NCBI GenBank assembly: GCA_902363145.1
Contig: CABIZB010000001.1
Coordinates: forward strand, 248,001-312,000
Source: Oscillospiraceae bacterium
GTDB taxonomy: Bacteria > Bacillota > Clostridia > Oscillospirales > Ruminococcaceae
Length of the DNA: 64,000 nucleotides
Reading direction: 5' to 3'
Under the pieces are notes generated by a model. That model was not told the origin of the DNA. It was given only the letters and a program-made list of their open reading frames with translations, and did not search any database. Positions 17,469-27,308 of the stretch are shown here, in pieces (within the stretch, counting starts at the first letter, position 1; every line of letters begins with the position of its first letter). The translations under genes and the position numbers were made by a program.

Positions 17469-20400
17469 TTAACGTTTACCCTTTTGCTTGTTGTAAGCCA
17501 GATTGATTGACTTGTTCAAAGCGTCGGTATATTCGATAAAACGTTCGTCCAGCTTGTTTTCGATAGCGGATATTGTCTTTTTATCAGCACTGCCTTCAAT
17601 ATTGATCGTACAATTAAACGCAGGCTGAGTGTTGACTTGAACTACATCAGCAGGCTCGATAATCTGATTGGTCTTGATATTCGAGTTGATAGGAATATCA
17701 GCGCTTCTCGTAAACGCCTGAATTGCCTGGGCAACAACTTTAGCTTCTCCGCCGGTTGCCTCGGCTATAGGAACGATACCCTTTTTGCGAGCCCTTTGCT
17801 GCCTCATGTAGTCTGCGAAAGAGCCGGTAAATGTTCCACTTTCAAGTGCCTTTTGATAGTCAGTCTTATTTTTATCATGTTCAGCCTTTGTGGTTGCATT
17901 AACCTTATGGCCCAGACCCTCAACAGGTTCACCGTTGATTATAACAGGTTTCTTTGTAAGCTTATCCGTCTTTTCAGCGGCTACAAGGTTAAAGCCGCCT
18001 GCGGTAACTGTATCTGTGGGCTGCTCCGCATTGTTTTCAGTCTTGTGAATATCATTGCTTTCACTAACAGTTGCGGCAAGGTCATTTATAGCCTTTGTAC
18101 TGTCGGCAAACGCTGTGTTCAGACTGCCCGTCATTTTATCCAGCGCACTGTAATTCAGCTCAAAACCGCCGTCAGTTTCGGTTATCAGACCGCTTTCAAG
18201 TGCCTTTTGCTTTTCGGTCTCCGATAATCTGGAAACTGCCGCATTTACATCACCCGATTTTGTCAGATTGTCAATCAAAGCCCTGTTGCTTTCGGTCTGG
18301 TCGGTATCGCCGCCGATTTTATCAAGGATATCGCTCAGAGTTTCGCATACATCTTCCTGATACTCTTTTTGAGTTTCAAGCGCTTCCTTTTGTGCGCTGT
18401 AATAGTCCTTGGCATCGTCACGCTGTTCTTCCAGAATATCTTTCTGATCTTCAAGAATGGCTTTCTGCTCATCTTTGAGAGCATCTTCCAAGTCCTGTTT
18501 GGCTTCATCAAGATTTTGCTGGGCTTCCTCAATATCTGTGTTATCCGCTTGTGCTTCCCAGCCGTTGTTGGTAAGCACGATATATTTCTTGATACCAGCT
18601 TTGTTAAGCTCCTTTTCGGCTTCCTTTACTTTTTTCTGAGCCTCAAGGATTTTGCGCTTTCTGTCCTCTGCTTCACGTTCCTTGTCAATGGCTTTTATCT
18701 TCTTGTCAATGGCGTTTATTTCGTTATCATAAGTTTTTTCTATCGCATCGGACAATTTTTCAACGGCTTTTATGCGTTCGTTCATCATATCGGAATAATC
18801 GTCTTTGAGTTCACTGATATAATCCTTTTCTGATTCGATTTCCTTCTTATTGATATCGATAAGCTTGTCATTAAGACTGTCAAGGTCATCTGTAAGCTGC
18901 TCAATGTCGTCATTGTCACCGCTTACAGTGCCGTTTTTGATACCGTTAATTCTTGCCTGTGTCTCAGCTATCGCAGAATTAATCTGTTCACGGGCATAGT
19001 CAAACTTATTTGTTGCTGTAGTAGTTGCATTTTCAGCAGCTTCACTCACATCAAGCCATTGCTCTTGAATATTGTGTAAAGTAACGTCCCAGTCATCACA
19101 AGCCTTAATTATATCCTGAATATGCTGTGTGGGATTATCGGTTTCAAGGCTGTTAAAGTCCTCGTCAGTAATGCCAAGCCCTGTATCAACTTTAAGCACA
19201 AGCCCCTTTGTATCAGCTTTTAAGATATCATCAGAGCCTTCGAGTGTTTCGTAAAGATACTTAGCAAGTGTATCATCATCAAGAATTGTGCCGTCTGGGA
19301 GGATAGGTGTGTAGTGTACAGCAACATACTCGCCGTTCTCCTCATCACCCTGCCACAAAAACTCTGAGCTTGATAAAACTGTTGCCGTTGAGCCATCGTC
19401 CATAGCAACTTTAGGACGCTTAGTAAGGTCAACATTGCCCAGTCCGTATTCAGACTGCATTTTCTTGTTAAACTCTTCAAGCTCCTTGTTTGCATTGGGA
19501 ATTTCGATTTTATCATCAAGTGCCTTGTCAGCCAGCTTTTCAAGGTTGTCAATTTTCTTGTCAAAAAGATTTTGTTCACGGTCTGAACGTGCCTTGTAAA
19601 CCTCTTCTTCGTACTTGTTATACTCGTCCTGATATTTAGTAAGGTCGGAGAAATACTGCTTGTATGCACCGTCAAGCCAGTTTATGTATTCGTCCTGTGT
19701 TACCTTATTCATTTCAAGGTCATGGTTCCACTGGGAATACAGCTTGTCAAAGGCTTCTTTGTTTTTGTCTGTATTGTCATTTTCAAAAGATGGAGCGGTA
19801 AGACTTGTTATGTCACCGTTTATCTGGGAGATAAGCCCACGGATATCTTCAATATTCGCCCCACGCTTCGCAAGCTCAAGTGTGATTTCAGATAATCTGC
19901 CTGCATTTGCTTCCATATCGGCTTTTGCAAGGGCTTCATATTCCTGTCTTAAATCCGATACGGCGCTCTGTTCATCTCTGAGCTTATCTTCAAGACTGTT
20001 TTTCTCGTTCACAAGGTCAAGGCGTATCTTTTCCTGTTTCTGAGCATTAAGCTTTTCATAAGCCTGCACATCCAATTTGACCGCTCCTGTGACCTTATCA
20101 GTAACAAGAGCTTCACTGTAGCCAGCTTCCGACAGTTCCCTTATAGTGCTTGCTGATAACTGGCCGTGCTTTTTCTGTTCTTCCAGAGCAGATTTTAAAC
20201 TCTTCTGATTTTTTATGAAGCTGTCTGCGGATTTACTGAGAGCTTCATAAGCCTTCTGAATATCTTCAAGTGACTTTTCATCAACTTCCGCTTTGATAGT
20301 GTTGTCGGGATTGGATTTCCAAGCTGCTATTTTCTGACTTGCGCCCTCTAAGCCTTCTGAAAATAAGTCAGGTATCTTTGTGGCAATTTCAAGCTCATTA

Positions 20401-23297
20401 TCATCAAGCTCTGTTAAAAAGTGCTGCCTGTCTTCATTAGTGGTTTTCGCATACTCAGCTTCACTTGCCGAGCTGTCCTTCGGAATATAAGCAAACATTT
20501 TTTTAGCTGTGGAGAGATTATTATAGTAGCTCTCAAGGTCTGGAAGCTGTTCAGCCAGTATCATTTCAAGATTTTTCTTTATTCTCTTGTCTCCGTCAGC
20601 TGATTTAAGAAGCCCGTCACGCCATACATAATAGCTTTCTTTTCCAAGCCCTTTGATTGAGTTTTCATTGACATAATTGTCAAACAGGTTTTCAGCGACC
20701 ATCTTTTTTTCAGTTTCATAAATACTGCGATTTTCGTCAAGAACTTTTTTCATAGCGGCGGCTTCATTGTTCAAAAGTTCAAGCAGTCTTTCTTCCTCAT
20801 CTGTTCGGTCGGTGTCATTTCCCAGTGCCGATATTATTTCTTGCAGGTTTTCATATTTTTCAATCATATCATCGCCTGCAACCTCAAATTCGGTGTACTG
20901 GAAGAGCAAACCATTATCTGACTTATGCTCTGCACTCTTGAACATATTGATTATTTTATCATCTATATTGTTGAGATCTATTTTTCCGTCAACTGATACG
21001 TCTTCAATGCGGATAATTCCGTCTGTTTGTCCGCCTGTCAAGCCGTTTTGATTGCTCTCTATCTTATTTCTGGCTGTTTTTATTGCAGAAACATTATTAC
21101 CAAGCCATTCGCCACGGGAAGCAATATTGGCAAGTTTGATTTCACGTTCAAGAAGCTCTATGCCCTGTTCACGTTCAAGGTTCAGGTTGTGCAGTGCATC
21201 TTCTGTAAGACCATAAGTATTTGTCAGTTCGTTTTTTAGTTCAATAAGCTGCTGTACCTTTGAGATTTCAGAATCGGAGCTGTCGCATATCTCAGTGTAT
21301 TTGTTTTTTAGCTTTTCAAGTGATTTTACTTGTTCATCGGTCTTTTCAGCAGAATCCCTCGCTGATTGCGCCATATCTTCCTGCTTCTGCTTATATTCGG
21401 ATATTGCTGCTGCCCCTGCTGTTAAAGCCGTTATGACCAAGCCTATTGGATTAGTCGCAATGCTCATTTTGAGAGCTTCCCATGCTCCACGCAGTGAAAA
21501 AGTTGCTGCGGCTGCGGTTCCCTCTGCGGTAATAAGTCTCATAATTGTAAGTTGCGCTCTTGCTTCCGCATCGGTCAACCCCTGCTGTCTGAGAATACTT
21601 ATGCGCTGTTCATTGCTGAGTGCTCTGCTGCTAATAATAAGTCTTTGCTGTGCTTCTGTACACCTGTTATATGCAGCAACAAGCTGATTGGTCTGCTGTG
21701 CTGTAAGACCGCTCCCTTGTCTTGCAAGGTTCATAGCAGCCGTGAAATTTACCACATTATTTCTTACATTAACCAAACCTGTTCCAAGATGGAGCAGTCC
21801 GCTTATTGCTCCTGTAAATACAAGCGCTTTAATACCTGTCTCCATAAGCTTTGTTTTGTCAATAAACTCAACGATCTCGGCAGTATCTACAGCAAGACCC
21901 TTAATAAAGTCTGAACTAACTGTGTTATAAGCGAGACTTTCAAAAGCAGCGGTAAGGCGATTAGTGGCAGCCTCAAGGGAATTTTCATATACCTCAAATT
22001 TCTGATATGCCGTTCCTGCTGAATTAGCCGATACCTCAGACAGTTCCAGCGCACGGTTGAAGTTTTCGAATAGTGTTATGACATTTTCACGCTGATATAC
22101 TCCGCCAAACGCATTTGCAATAGCATTCTGATCAACAGAGGAGAACTTGTCCCATGCCATACCTACATCATATATTACATCTTCAAAATTTCTGAACTCT
22201 GTAACGCTATTTCTAAGTTTTATATCAAACTGAGCCAGTGTCTTTTCAACATCGTTTATTTCTCCGCTGATATCCTTGCCGTCCTCATCTATCCAGTTGT
22301 TAAGCTTGATTTTTCCCATACGTGCCAGTATGGTTTTAAATGATTCACCAACAACACTATCTGATTTTTGAGTTACTTCCGCAACTGTCACAATATATCC
22401 GATAAGAGCATCCATTGATACGCCTGCTACATCTGCGGAGTTCGCACACTTTGACATTGCCTCAGCCAGTCCACCAGCGCTTGTAGCTGATTCAAGGTCA
22501 ACATTAGTCAGTTTATCAACAATGCCTATAACATCGGAAGTTTCAGCTTTAAAACCGTTCATTGTACTTGTCAGATATTTTGTCGCTTCCGCTGCATCTA
22601 TCTGACCTACCTTTGATAATATAACACTGTCCTTGATAAGCTCGTTAGTTTCAGCAACCGATTTACCCTGTCTTAACCATTCATCGGCACCAGATGCAAC
22701 GTCAATAGTAGTAACAGACAGGTCTTTTGCAAGTTCATTGTATTTGCCCATAAGGCTGGCCATTTCAGCATTTGATTTTCCCGTTACTATTTGTAAATCC
22801 GTTTGTGCCTTGTTAAGCTCGGCAGAGGTATCAACAACCTTTCTTATGCCTTGACTAACCTGTTCAAGCACTCTGTACCAGCTGATATATGATTGAAGCA
22901 GACCTTGTATGCCTGTTCTTTGATCTGCAACCTGTTCCTGCTCGTGCTGAACATTGCGTAAATTTGCCTGTGTATCCTGTAATCCTTCATTGTTAACTTC
23001 AACGGGAATACTGATAGGGTTATTCTGTGCCTCTGACTGTAGCTCTTGAGTTGCTCTGTTGAGTGATGACCTGAGTCCAGCACGGTCAATTCTCGCATTT
23101 ACCCGTATAGATTGTGTGTTGCATATTTCACTGATATCTCGCTGAATAGCTGCCCTTGTTGCACCTTTATTCAGCTTGCCTATTAGCTTTATGAAAAACG
23201 GTGTGTTTTCAAGCTTTGTAACATCTGACTGAACATTAGCCTTGCTCAGACTTTGGTTAAGCTTTGCAACAAGCCTTATAAATAAATTGTCTGCCAT
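17469..23297 (-). CDS. Phage tail tape measure protein (TP901 type)
   Basis: Start ATG at 23297 is chosen because AAAGGA lies just upstream; the open frame 34 codons longer has no such site and crosses a divergent promoter. The 1942-residue protein has a PhageMin_Tail-type core at about 150-360 (VVDTSAELNKAQTDLQIVTG, then the ADEWLRQG and MGKIKLNNW regions). An Ala/Gly-rich hydrophobic segment follows near IATNPIGLVITALTAGAAA, then long coiled coils including a strongly charged one in the last third. In phages this protein sets tail length and passes into the host membrane. No head, portal, terminase, tube or sheath gene lies nearby, which is unusual. It is either a remnant or a repurposed protein. 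Confidence 0.92.
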   Translation of the reverse strand: MADNLFIRLVAKLNQSLSKANVQSDVTKLENTPFFIKLIGKLNKGATRAAIQRDISEICNTQSIRVNARIDRAGLRSSLNRATQELQSEAQNNPISIPVEVNNEGLQDTQANLRNVQHEQEQVADQRTGIQGLLQSYISWYRVLEQVSQGIRKVVDTSAELNKAQTDLQIVTGKSNAEMASLMGKYNELAKDLSVTTIDVASGADEWLRQGKSVAETNELIKDSVILSKVGQIDAAEATKYLTSTMNGFKAETSDVIGIVDKLTNVDLESATSAGGLAEAMSKCANSADVAGVSMDALIGYIVTVAEVTQKSDSVVGESFKTILARMGKIKLNNWIDEDGKDISGEINDVEKTLAQFDIKLRNSVTEFRNFEDVIYDVGMAWDKFSSVDQNAIANAFGGVYQRENVITLFENFNRALELSEVSANSAGTAYQKFEVYENSLEAATNRLTAAFESLAYNTVSSDFIKGLAVDTAEIVEFIDKTKLMETGIKALVFTGAISGLLHLGTGLVNVRNNVVNFTAAMNLARQGSGLTAQQTNQLVAAYNRCTEAQQRLIISSRALSNEQRISILRQQGLTDAEARAQLTIMRLITAEGTAAAATFSLRGAWEALKMSIATNPIGLVITALTAGAAAISEYKQKQEDMAQSARDSAEKTDEQVKSLEKLKNKYTEICDSSDSEISKVQQLIELKNELTNTYGLTEDALHNLNLEREQGIELLEREIKLANIASRGEWLGNNVSAIKTARNKIESNQNGLTGGQTDGIIRIEDVSVDGKIDLNNIDDKIINMFKSAEHKSDNGLLFQYTEFEVAGDDMIEKYENLQEIISALGNDTDRTDEEERLLELLNNEAAAMKKVLDENRSIYETEKKMVAENLFDNYVNENSIKGLGKESYYVWRDGLLKSADGDKRIKKNLEMILAEQLPDLESYYNNLSTAKKMFAYIPKDSSASEAEYAKTTNEDRQHFLTELDDNELEIATKIPDLFSEGLEGASQKIAAWKSNPDNTIKAEVDEKSLEDIQKAYEALSKSADSFIKNQKSLKSALEEQKKHGQLSASTIRELSEAGYSEALVTDKVTGAVKLDVQAYEKLNAQKQEKIRLDLVNEKNSLEDKLRDEQSAVSDLRQEYEALAKADMEANAGRLSEITLELAKRGANIEDIRGLISQINGDITSLTAPSFENDNTDKNKEAFDKLYSQWNHDLEMNKVTQDEYINWLDGAYKQYFSDLTKYQDEYNKYEEEVYKARSDREQNLFDKKIDNLEKLADKALDDKIEIPNANKELEEFNKKMQSEYGLGNVDLTKRPKVAMDDGSTATVLSSSEFLWQGDEENGEYVAVHYTPILPDGTILDDDTLAKYLYETLEGSDDILKADTKGLVLKVDTGLGITDEDFNSLETDNPTQHIQDIIKACDDWDVTLHNIQEQWLDVSEAAENATTTATNKFDYAREQINSAIAETQARINGIKNGTVSGDNDDIEQLTDDLDSLNDKLIDINKKEIESEKDYISELKDDYSDMMNERIKAVEKLSDAIEKTYDNEINAIDKKIKAIDKEREAEDRKRKILEAQKKVKEAEKELNKAGIKKYIVLTNNGWEAQADNTDIEEAQQNLDEAKQDLEDALKDEQKAILEDQKDILEEQRDDAKDYYSAQKEALETQKEYQEDVCETLSDILDKIGGDTDQTESNRALIDNLTKSGDVNAAVSRLSETEKQKALESGLITETDGGFELNYSALDKMTGSLNTAFADSTKAINDLAATVSESNDIHKTENNAEQPTDTVTAGGFNLVAAEKTDKLTKKPVIINGEPVEGLGHKVNATTKAEHDKNKTDYQKALESGTFTGSFADYMRQQRARKKGIVPIAEATGGEAKVVAQAIQAFTRSADIPINSNIKTNQIIEPADVVQVNTQPAFNCTINIEGSADKKTISAIENKLDERFIEYTDALNKSINLAYNKQKGKR

Positions 23298-23329
23298 ATT
23301 TTTTTCCTTTCTGTAAACTTTTTTGATGG

Positions 23330-23358
23330 TTGACACATAAAATGTTCTGTGATATAAT
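23330..23358 (+). promoter_or_regulatory. Consensus sigma-A promoter for the zinc-ribbon gene
   Basis: TTGACA (23330-23335), a 17-bp spacer and TATAAT (23353-23358) form a perfect vegetative promoter in the gap between the divergent tape-measure and zinc-ribbon genes, 40 bp before the latter's ATG. Confidence 0.88.
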
Positions 23359-23397
23359 ATACATATAAGATATTTATTTAAATAGTGGGGTGAGAGC

Positions 23398-23790
23398 ATG
23401 TATGAGATGATCTATTGCATAAAAACTAATGAGGAAGCCAAGGCAATAGCCTGTGACCTTTATCCTTGTGTTGAGCTTAGATGCAGTTGTGACCGCTCCG
23501 CTATAGCTTATATTCCTCTTGATAAATTTGAAGCTATCACTGATACATACTGTGTTTTGAAAGACGGGGTTACACTTACCTGTCCTAAGTGCGGAGCAGT
23601 TCACACAAATAAATATATACCTCTTGAAACTAAAATCCAAAGCTCATGGACTAAGTGCCCTTCCTGTGGTTCATTCAATATTGAAAAAATACCTCTTATA
23701 AGCAAAGCGGTTTCCTTTGCTGTTCTGGACGTTCTCTCACCGTATCTTGCTAAAAAATATCACTGTAAAAACTGCGGATGTAAGTTCTGA
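23398..23790 (+). CDS. Zinc-ribbon protein
   Basis: A 130-residue protein behind GGGGTGAG and a perfect promoter. It contains CPKC, CPSCG and CKNCGC motifs, enough cysteines for one or two zinc ribbons, mostly in the second half. The N-terminal half is a small mixed fold. It stands alone, divergent from the tape-measure gene, with its own terminator, like a late-acquired morsel or moron gene in a prophage. Function unknown; a regulatory or counter-defence role would be speculation. Confidence 0.82.
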   Translation: MYEMIYCIKTNEEAKAIACDLYPCVELRCSCDRSAIAYIPLDKFEAITDTYCVLKDGVTLTCPKCGAVHTNKYIPLETKIQSSWTKCPSCGSFNIEKIPLISKAVSFAVLDVLSPYLAKKYHCKNCGCKF

Positions 23791-23794
23791 GATT

Positions 23795-23825
23795 ATCCCT
23801 GCTTCTTCTGAGCAGGGATTTTTCA
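23795..23825 (+). terminator. Terminator of the zinc-ribbon gene
   Basis: ATCCCTGCT pairs with AGCAGGGAT and is followed by TTTTTT. It begins 5 bp after the stop codon. Confidence 0.9.
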
Positions 23826-23862
23826 TTTTGCAAATATCGCTTTCCTATTTTTAAAAGCAAAG

Positions 23863-24261
23863 TTATTTATTTTTCTTAGCGTTCATCTGTTTATGCAACT
23901 CGTAATGTTCTTCAGCTGTTACCCACATGAGATTGTCAGCTCTGTTGTTAAAGCAATTTCCGTCAATATGATGAATGATAGGCTTGTTGTCAGGGTTGGG
24001 GATAAATGTCTCTGCAATAATCTTGTGTAGCCTGACATTTGGGGCTTGACCTTTATCATTTTTCGGATCAACATAATAGTATCTCGACTTGCTCATCAAA
24101 AATGGCTTGATAAGCCTTTTGCAACATATGCTGAATATCCTGCCCATGTTTGATATTATATTTATAGGGTATTTATCTGTCATCTTCCATTGCTCACCCT
24201 CGATGCGGTCAACATATTTGTTATCGGGGCGGTTTAGCTCCTTTTCTGTAATCTTTTTCAT
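23863..24261 (-). CDS. NUMOD4/HNH homing-type endonuclease
   Basis: A 132-residue protein with a NUMOD4-like segment (EQWKMTDKYPINIISNMGRI) and an HNH motif (IIHHIDGNCFNNRADNLMWV). It lies on the minus strand inside the island with gaps on both sides, so it looks like a free-standing homing endonuclease that invaded a phage genome. It is probably active on DNA, since the HNH histidines and asparagine are present. The ATG has only a weak ribosome binding site. Confidence 0.9.
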   Translation of the reverse strand: MKKITEKELNRPDNKYVDRIEGEQWKMTDKYPINIISNMGRIFSICCKRLIKPFLMSKSRYYYVDPKNDKGQAPNVRLHKIIAETFIPNPDNKPIIHHIDGNCFNNRADNLMWVTAEEHYELHKQMNAKKNK

Positions 24262-24443
24262 AGTGCTTTTTTAATCTTTGCTGTATCATTGAAAAACTCC
24301 TTTCGTTCCGAGAGCGCTTCATGCTGTTCTACTCATTTGGTAATAACTGCTGTCAGCGCTCAACTATTTTATTCACTGCCCTTCTGCCTCTAAATTGCTG
24401 TCTGTAAATTTCCTTTATACAACATTGATTAGTACCTCCTTTT

Positions 24444-24650
24444 TTATTCAATAATATTTTGTAGCTTTTTCAAATTCTCGCTCATGTATGCTTCTATGCG
24501 GCTTTCGGCATTGGAGCTTAGTTCTCTGTTATCTTTCAGCCATTCCTGCAAAGACACATAACTGAGCCTTACACGACTCGCAAATTGCGTTTTAGGTATG
24601 CCGCTCATTTCGATAAAAGAGGCGGTTTTTGTTTTTAGTGTTGAGTTCAT
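24444..24650 (-). CDS. Small helix-turn-helix DNA-binding protein
   Basis: A 68-residue protein with the pattern TQFASRVRLSYVSLQEWL, a typical helix-turn-helix of phage Cro or excisionase-like regulators, followed by a short C-terminal helix. The ATG follows GAAAGGAAG on the minus strand. It lies between the HNH gene and an unusual hairpin-rich segment. It could be a Cro-like repressor for the island, but its operator is not identified. Confidence 0.72.
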   Translation of the reverse strand: MNSTLKTKTASFIEMSGIPKTQFASRVRLSYVSLQEWLKDNRELSSNAESRIEAYMSENLKKLQNIIE

Positions 24651-24748
24651 ACGTTATGACTTCCTTTCAAAAATTTGCAAAAAAATACCGCCCATTTTCA
24701 CAGACGGTAAGATGAATAAGGAGTAATTTTTTGTTAGCGGGAGGACAT

Positions 24749-24868
24749 AGGAGTGGCTTTTCACTCACATGCCAGAGGTCACGTTTGTGACAGATAAGAT
24801 GAGACCATTATAGAAGCAAGAATGCAGTATCGTCAGGCGTGACATCAATTTGGCTAAAAAGCACTCCT
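24749..24868. other. Inverted-repeat segment, candidate structured RNA
   Basis: AGGAGTGGCTTTT (24749-24761) can pair with AAAAAGCACTCCT (24856-24868) across about 95 bases. Inside lie the hairpin GTCAC/GTGAC and a local alternative GAGTG/CACTC that competes with the outer stem. No gene overlaps it. It could be a switchable leader, a small RNA or an operator array; the strand is not known. Confidence 0.45.
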
Positions 24869-24915
24869 CAATGTTCCCTACTTATATATATAAAAGGATA
24901 ACGACTTTTGTGAAC

Positions 24916-26145
24916 TTACGCTCCGAGTGCATATCCGATATAATTGTTTCCAGCCCTTTTTATATAGAAAAGTTCTTTGTCAGCAGCATATGAAAAAATG
25001 TGTTTGCCATTCACAAATAATTTGCATTTGCCCGATTTAATGCAAATTATATTTCCGTCCATAACAACCGTATTGTTATTATTTCCGAAACGGCGATAAT
25101 CAGAACTGTCAGTGCTTTTCTTTAGCTTTATGATACTATAGCCGCTCCCATTTGATGATAAGTGCCAGAACTTTTCGTCATTGCCTGTGCCTGTTACAAT
25201 ATTCATTATATCCTTGATATCTTTGTCAAGATGATAACCTGATTTTTCATAGTCGTAAAGCAGTGTTTCAAAGTCAGTCTCGGATATTTCCACACACCTG
25301 ATTGTTGGGATATAATAACCATCATTCTGAAATTTTGTTCTGGATAATTTATATCCGTTAAGGCTCGTCGTGCAGTCGCACAGCATCTTAAAAACATTGT
25401 TTAGCGCTCGTGAATACTGTGATTGTTCAATATGTCCGTATTCCCTGCAATATAGCTCACGCATTTCCGAGTCTTTCGGGAATTTGAACATATTACTCAG
25501 TTCATTATAATGAGGCATATAATATTTTGTTATCAGCCTGATTATATTTTGCTGGACTGCCGCATTCTTTACACATAATGCCGATATATCGCAGCTTTTT
25601 ATGACCTGCTGCATTTCTTTGATACAGCCAAGGTATTCCTTTTTACTCTGACTTTCTGGGTCGGTAACAGCCGTTTCGATATCAACTGTTCTATCAGCTG
25701 TCATATCATACAAGCTGCAAGTTTCGCCGTCTTCATTCTCGGTTTCATCTGTGACTGACATTGCAGAAATACTGATACTCTTATTGATGTATTCCGTGAC
25801 CGCATACTTTAATCGTCCGTACAGCTCTTCTTCCGTTGAAACCGTAAAGCTTTCATCGTTAAAGAGTCTGAACAGTATCATAACAACATCTTTCCTCATG
25901 TCCTGATATGAACCGTTGTAAACCGCTTCATAGTATTTGGGATATTTGCTGCCTTTACTGCGCTTGTAGGGGACTGCGTATTCTCTGTATAGTGCATCTG
26001 ACAGGTTATCAAGAGGGCTGATAAGTGTAAAATCGCTGTGGTCGTAATATCCGCTGTTGTTTAGCTTTACTCTGTCTCTTGCAAGCTGGTTAAATACGTC
26101 CTTATTGCCGTTCCTATAAGCATTAAATATTTCAAATAACGTCAT
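24916..26145 (-). CDS. Hypothetical island protein, possible sigma-like N-terminus
   Basis: A 409-residue protein starting at ATG 26145 behind GAGAGG; the open frame begins 7 codons earlier at a TTG inside the upstream gene, which I reject. The N-terminus (LFEIFNAYRNGNKDVFNQLA) resembles the first helices of some phage-encoded sigma-70-like proteins, but no full sigma region 2 or 4 is evident. The last 80 residues look like a beta-rich module. It starts 13 bp after the Rep-like gene and probably shares its transcript. Function unknown. Confidence 0.75.
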   Translation of the reverse strand: MTLFEIFNAYRNGNKDVFNQLARDRVKLNNSGYYDHSDFTLISPLDNLSDALYREYAVPYKRSKGSKYPKYYEAVYNGSYQDMRKDVVMILFRLFNDESFTVSTEEELYGRLKYAVTEYINKSISISAMSVTDETENEDGETCSLYDMTADRTVDIETAVTDPESQSKKEYLGCIKEMQQVIKSCDISALCVKNAAVQQNIIRLITKYYMPHYNELSNMFKFPKDSEMRELYCREYGHIEQSQYSRALNNVFKMLCDCTTSLNGYKLSRTKFQNDGYYIPTIRCVEISETDFETLLYDYEKSGYHLDKDIKDIMNIVTGTGNDEKFWHLSSNGSGYSIIKLKKSTDSSDYRRFGNNNNTVVMDGNIICIKSGKCKLFVNGKHIFSYAADKELFYIKRAGNNYIGYALGA

Positions 26146-26158
26146 AGGGCAATACCTC

Positions 26159-27049
26159 TCACGCAAAGAGAACTTTTAGTATCTCGACCCTGCTGAAATC
26201 ATTGCCAGCATAGAAGATCAGTGGATTTACGTATATGCGCATATTGGCTTTTTTAGGTGCCCATCTGTAACCGCAGAATACGTATCTTTGACCATCTGCT
26301 TCAAATGTAATATTGTCATAAATATTTATCAGTCTGGAAACCTGATTTTTGTCATAACCTATCGCATCGCAGAACTCACCAATAGTCATAGGAATAATGC
26401 TGCTTTCGTCCTCTTCAAGTGGATTGTGACAGATGATATTATACTTTATATTTACGTAAGGTATCATCTTGAATACATATCCAAGGTGTTTATGCAGTGA
26501 CTGAGGAGTCTGTTCATAAAGTTTGCGGACATATGAAATATACACCCTAACAAAGCGCTTTTCCGTAAGAGGAGCGTCAGCCTTAAACTCTCCCTTTTTG
26601 AAATTCGCTTCGTTGAGGCAATACTGACTCCCTGATTTTATTAGATATCCCTTTTCGGTAATTTCTTTCAAAAATCTTTTGAATGTACTGTCTTCAAGTA
26701 GCATCAGGCTTTGCAGCTGTTCTCTGGTCATAGCATTATTGCCGATTTTTAGGCAGTTATCGTTATAATTCAGCCAAGTAGCAAGATATATAAGCCTTGT
26801 AGCCGTCTGAGGTTTCAGGTCGGATAAATCATACTTTTCACATTTTTCGCCAAATATAAACATAATAAATCCGTCCTCTCTGTGAGTGTTTTTAAAACAT
26901 TCAACTTCGCATTGTCGTTCCTTATATTTTTGATGAACTGCGAGCTGTTTGACTGTGGGCTGCTTAGTAATTTTATTATATGCTTTGTCGTCAATTTCTC
27001 CGCATATTTCGCCTGTGTCATTTTCCACTATACTATAAACTTTACCCAT
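26159..27049 (-). CDS. Winged-helix replication-initiator-like protein
   Basis: A 296-residue protein with an N-terminal region rich in charged residues and a central winged-helix-like part (MTREQLQSLMLLEDSTFKRF, then LKEITEKGYL). This arrangement is common in Firmicutes plasmid or phage initiator and helix-turn-helix proteins. A second possible helix-turn-helix is near MTIGEFCDAIGYDKNQVSRL. The start is preceded by AAGGAGAAGATATTC on the minus strand. It sits beside a repeat-rich gene-free region, a sensible place for an origin. The assignment as initiator is a moderate-confidence inference. Confidence 0.65.
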   Translation of the reverse strand: MGKVYSIVENDTGEICGEIDDKAYNKITKQPTVKQLAVHQKYKERQCEVECFKNTHREDGFIMFIFGEKCEKYDLSDLKPQTATRLIYLATWLNYNDNCLKIGNNAMTREQLQSLMLLEDSTFKRFLKEITEKGYLIKSGSQYCLNEANFKKGEFKADAPLTEKRFVRVYISYVRKLYEQTPQSLHKHLGYVFKMIPYVNIKYNIICHNPLEEDESSIIPMTIGEFCDAIGYDKNQVSRLINIYDNITFEADGQRYVFCGYRWAPKKANMRIYVNPLIFYAGNDFSRVEILKVLFA

Positions 27050-27308
27050 AGGAATATCTTCTCCTTTTTGTTAAACTTCATCATAACTAATCAGTCCTTT
27101 CAATATAATTCTTAATAGTATAATTTCTGGTATCACATTGGACTGTCCTCCCGCATCATAATGTTTCACAAGGCAAGTTAAGTTAATAGTATGTAAAAAT
27201 ATTACAGCTATATTTAGTAACATATTGCATGATATAATGTATCATGTGAAAGTATGCAACTGTTTCGGCTGCCTTGTAAGACTATTATAGGCATAAAGGC
27301 AAATTTTG

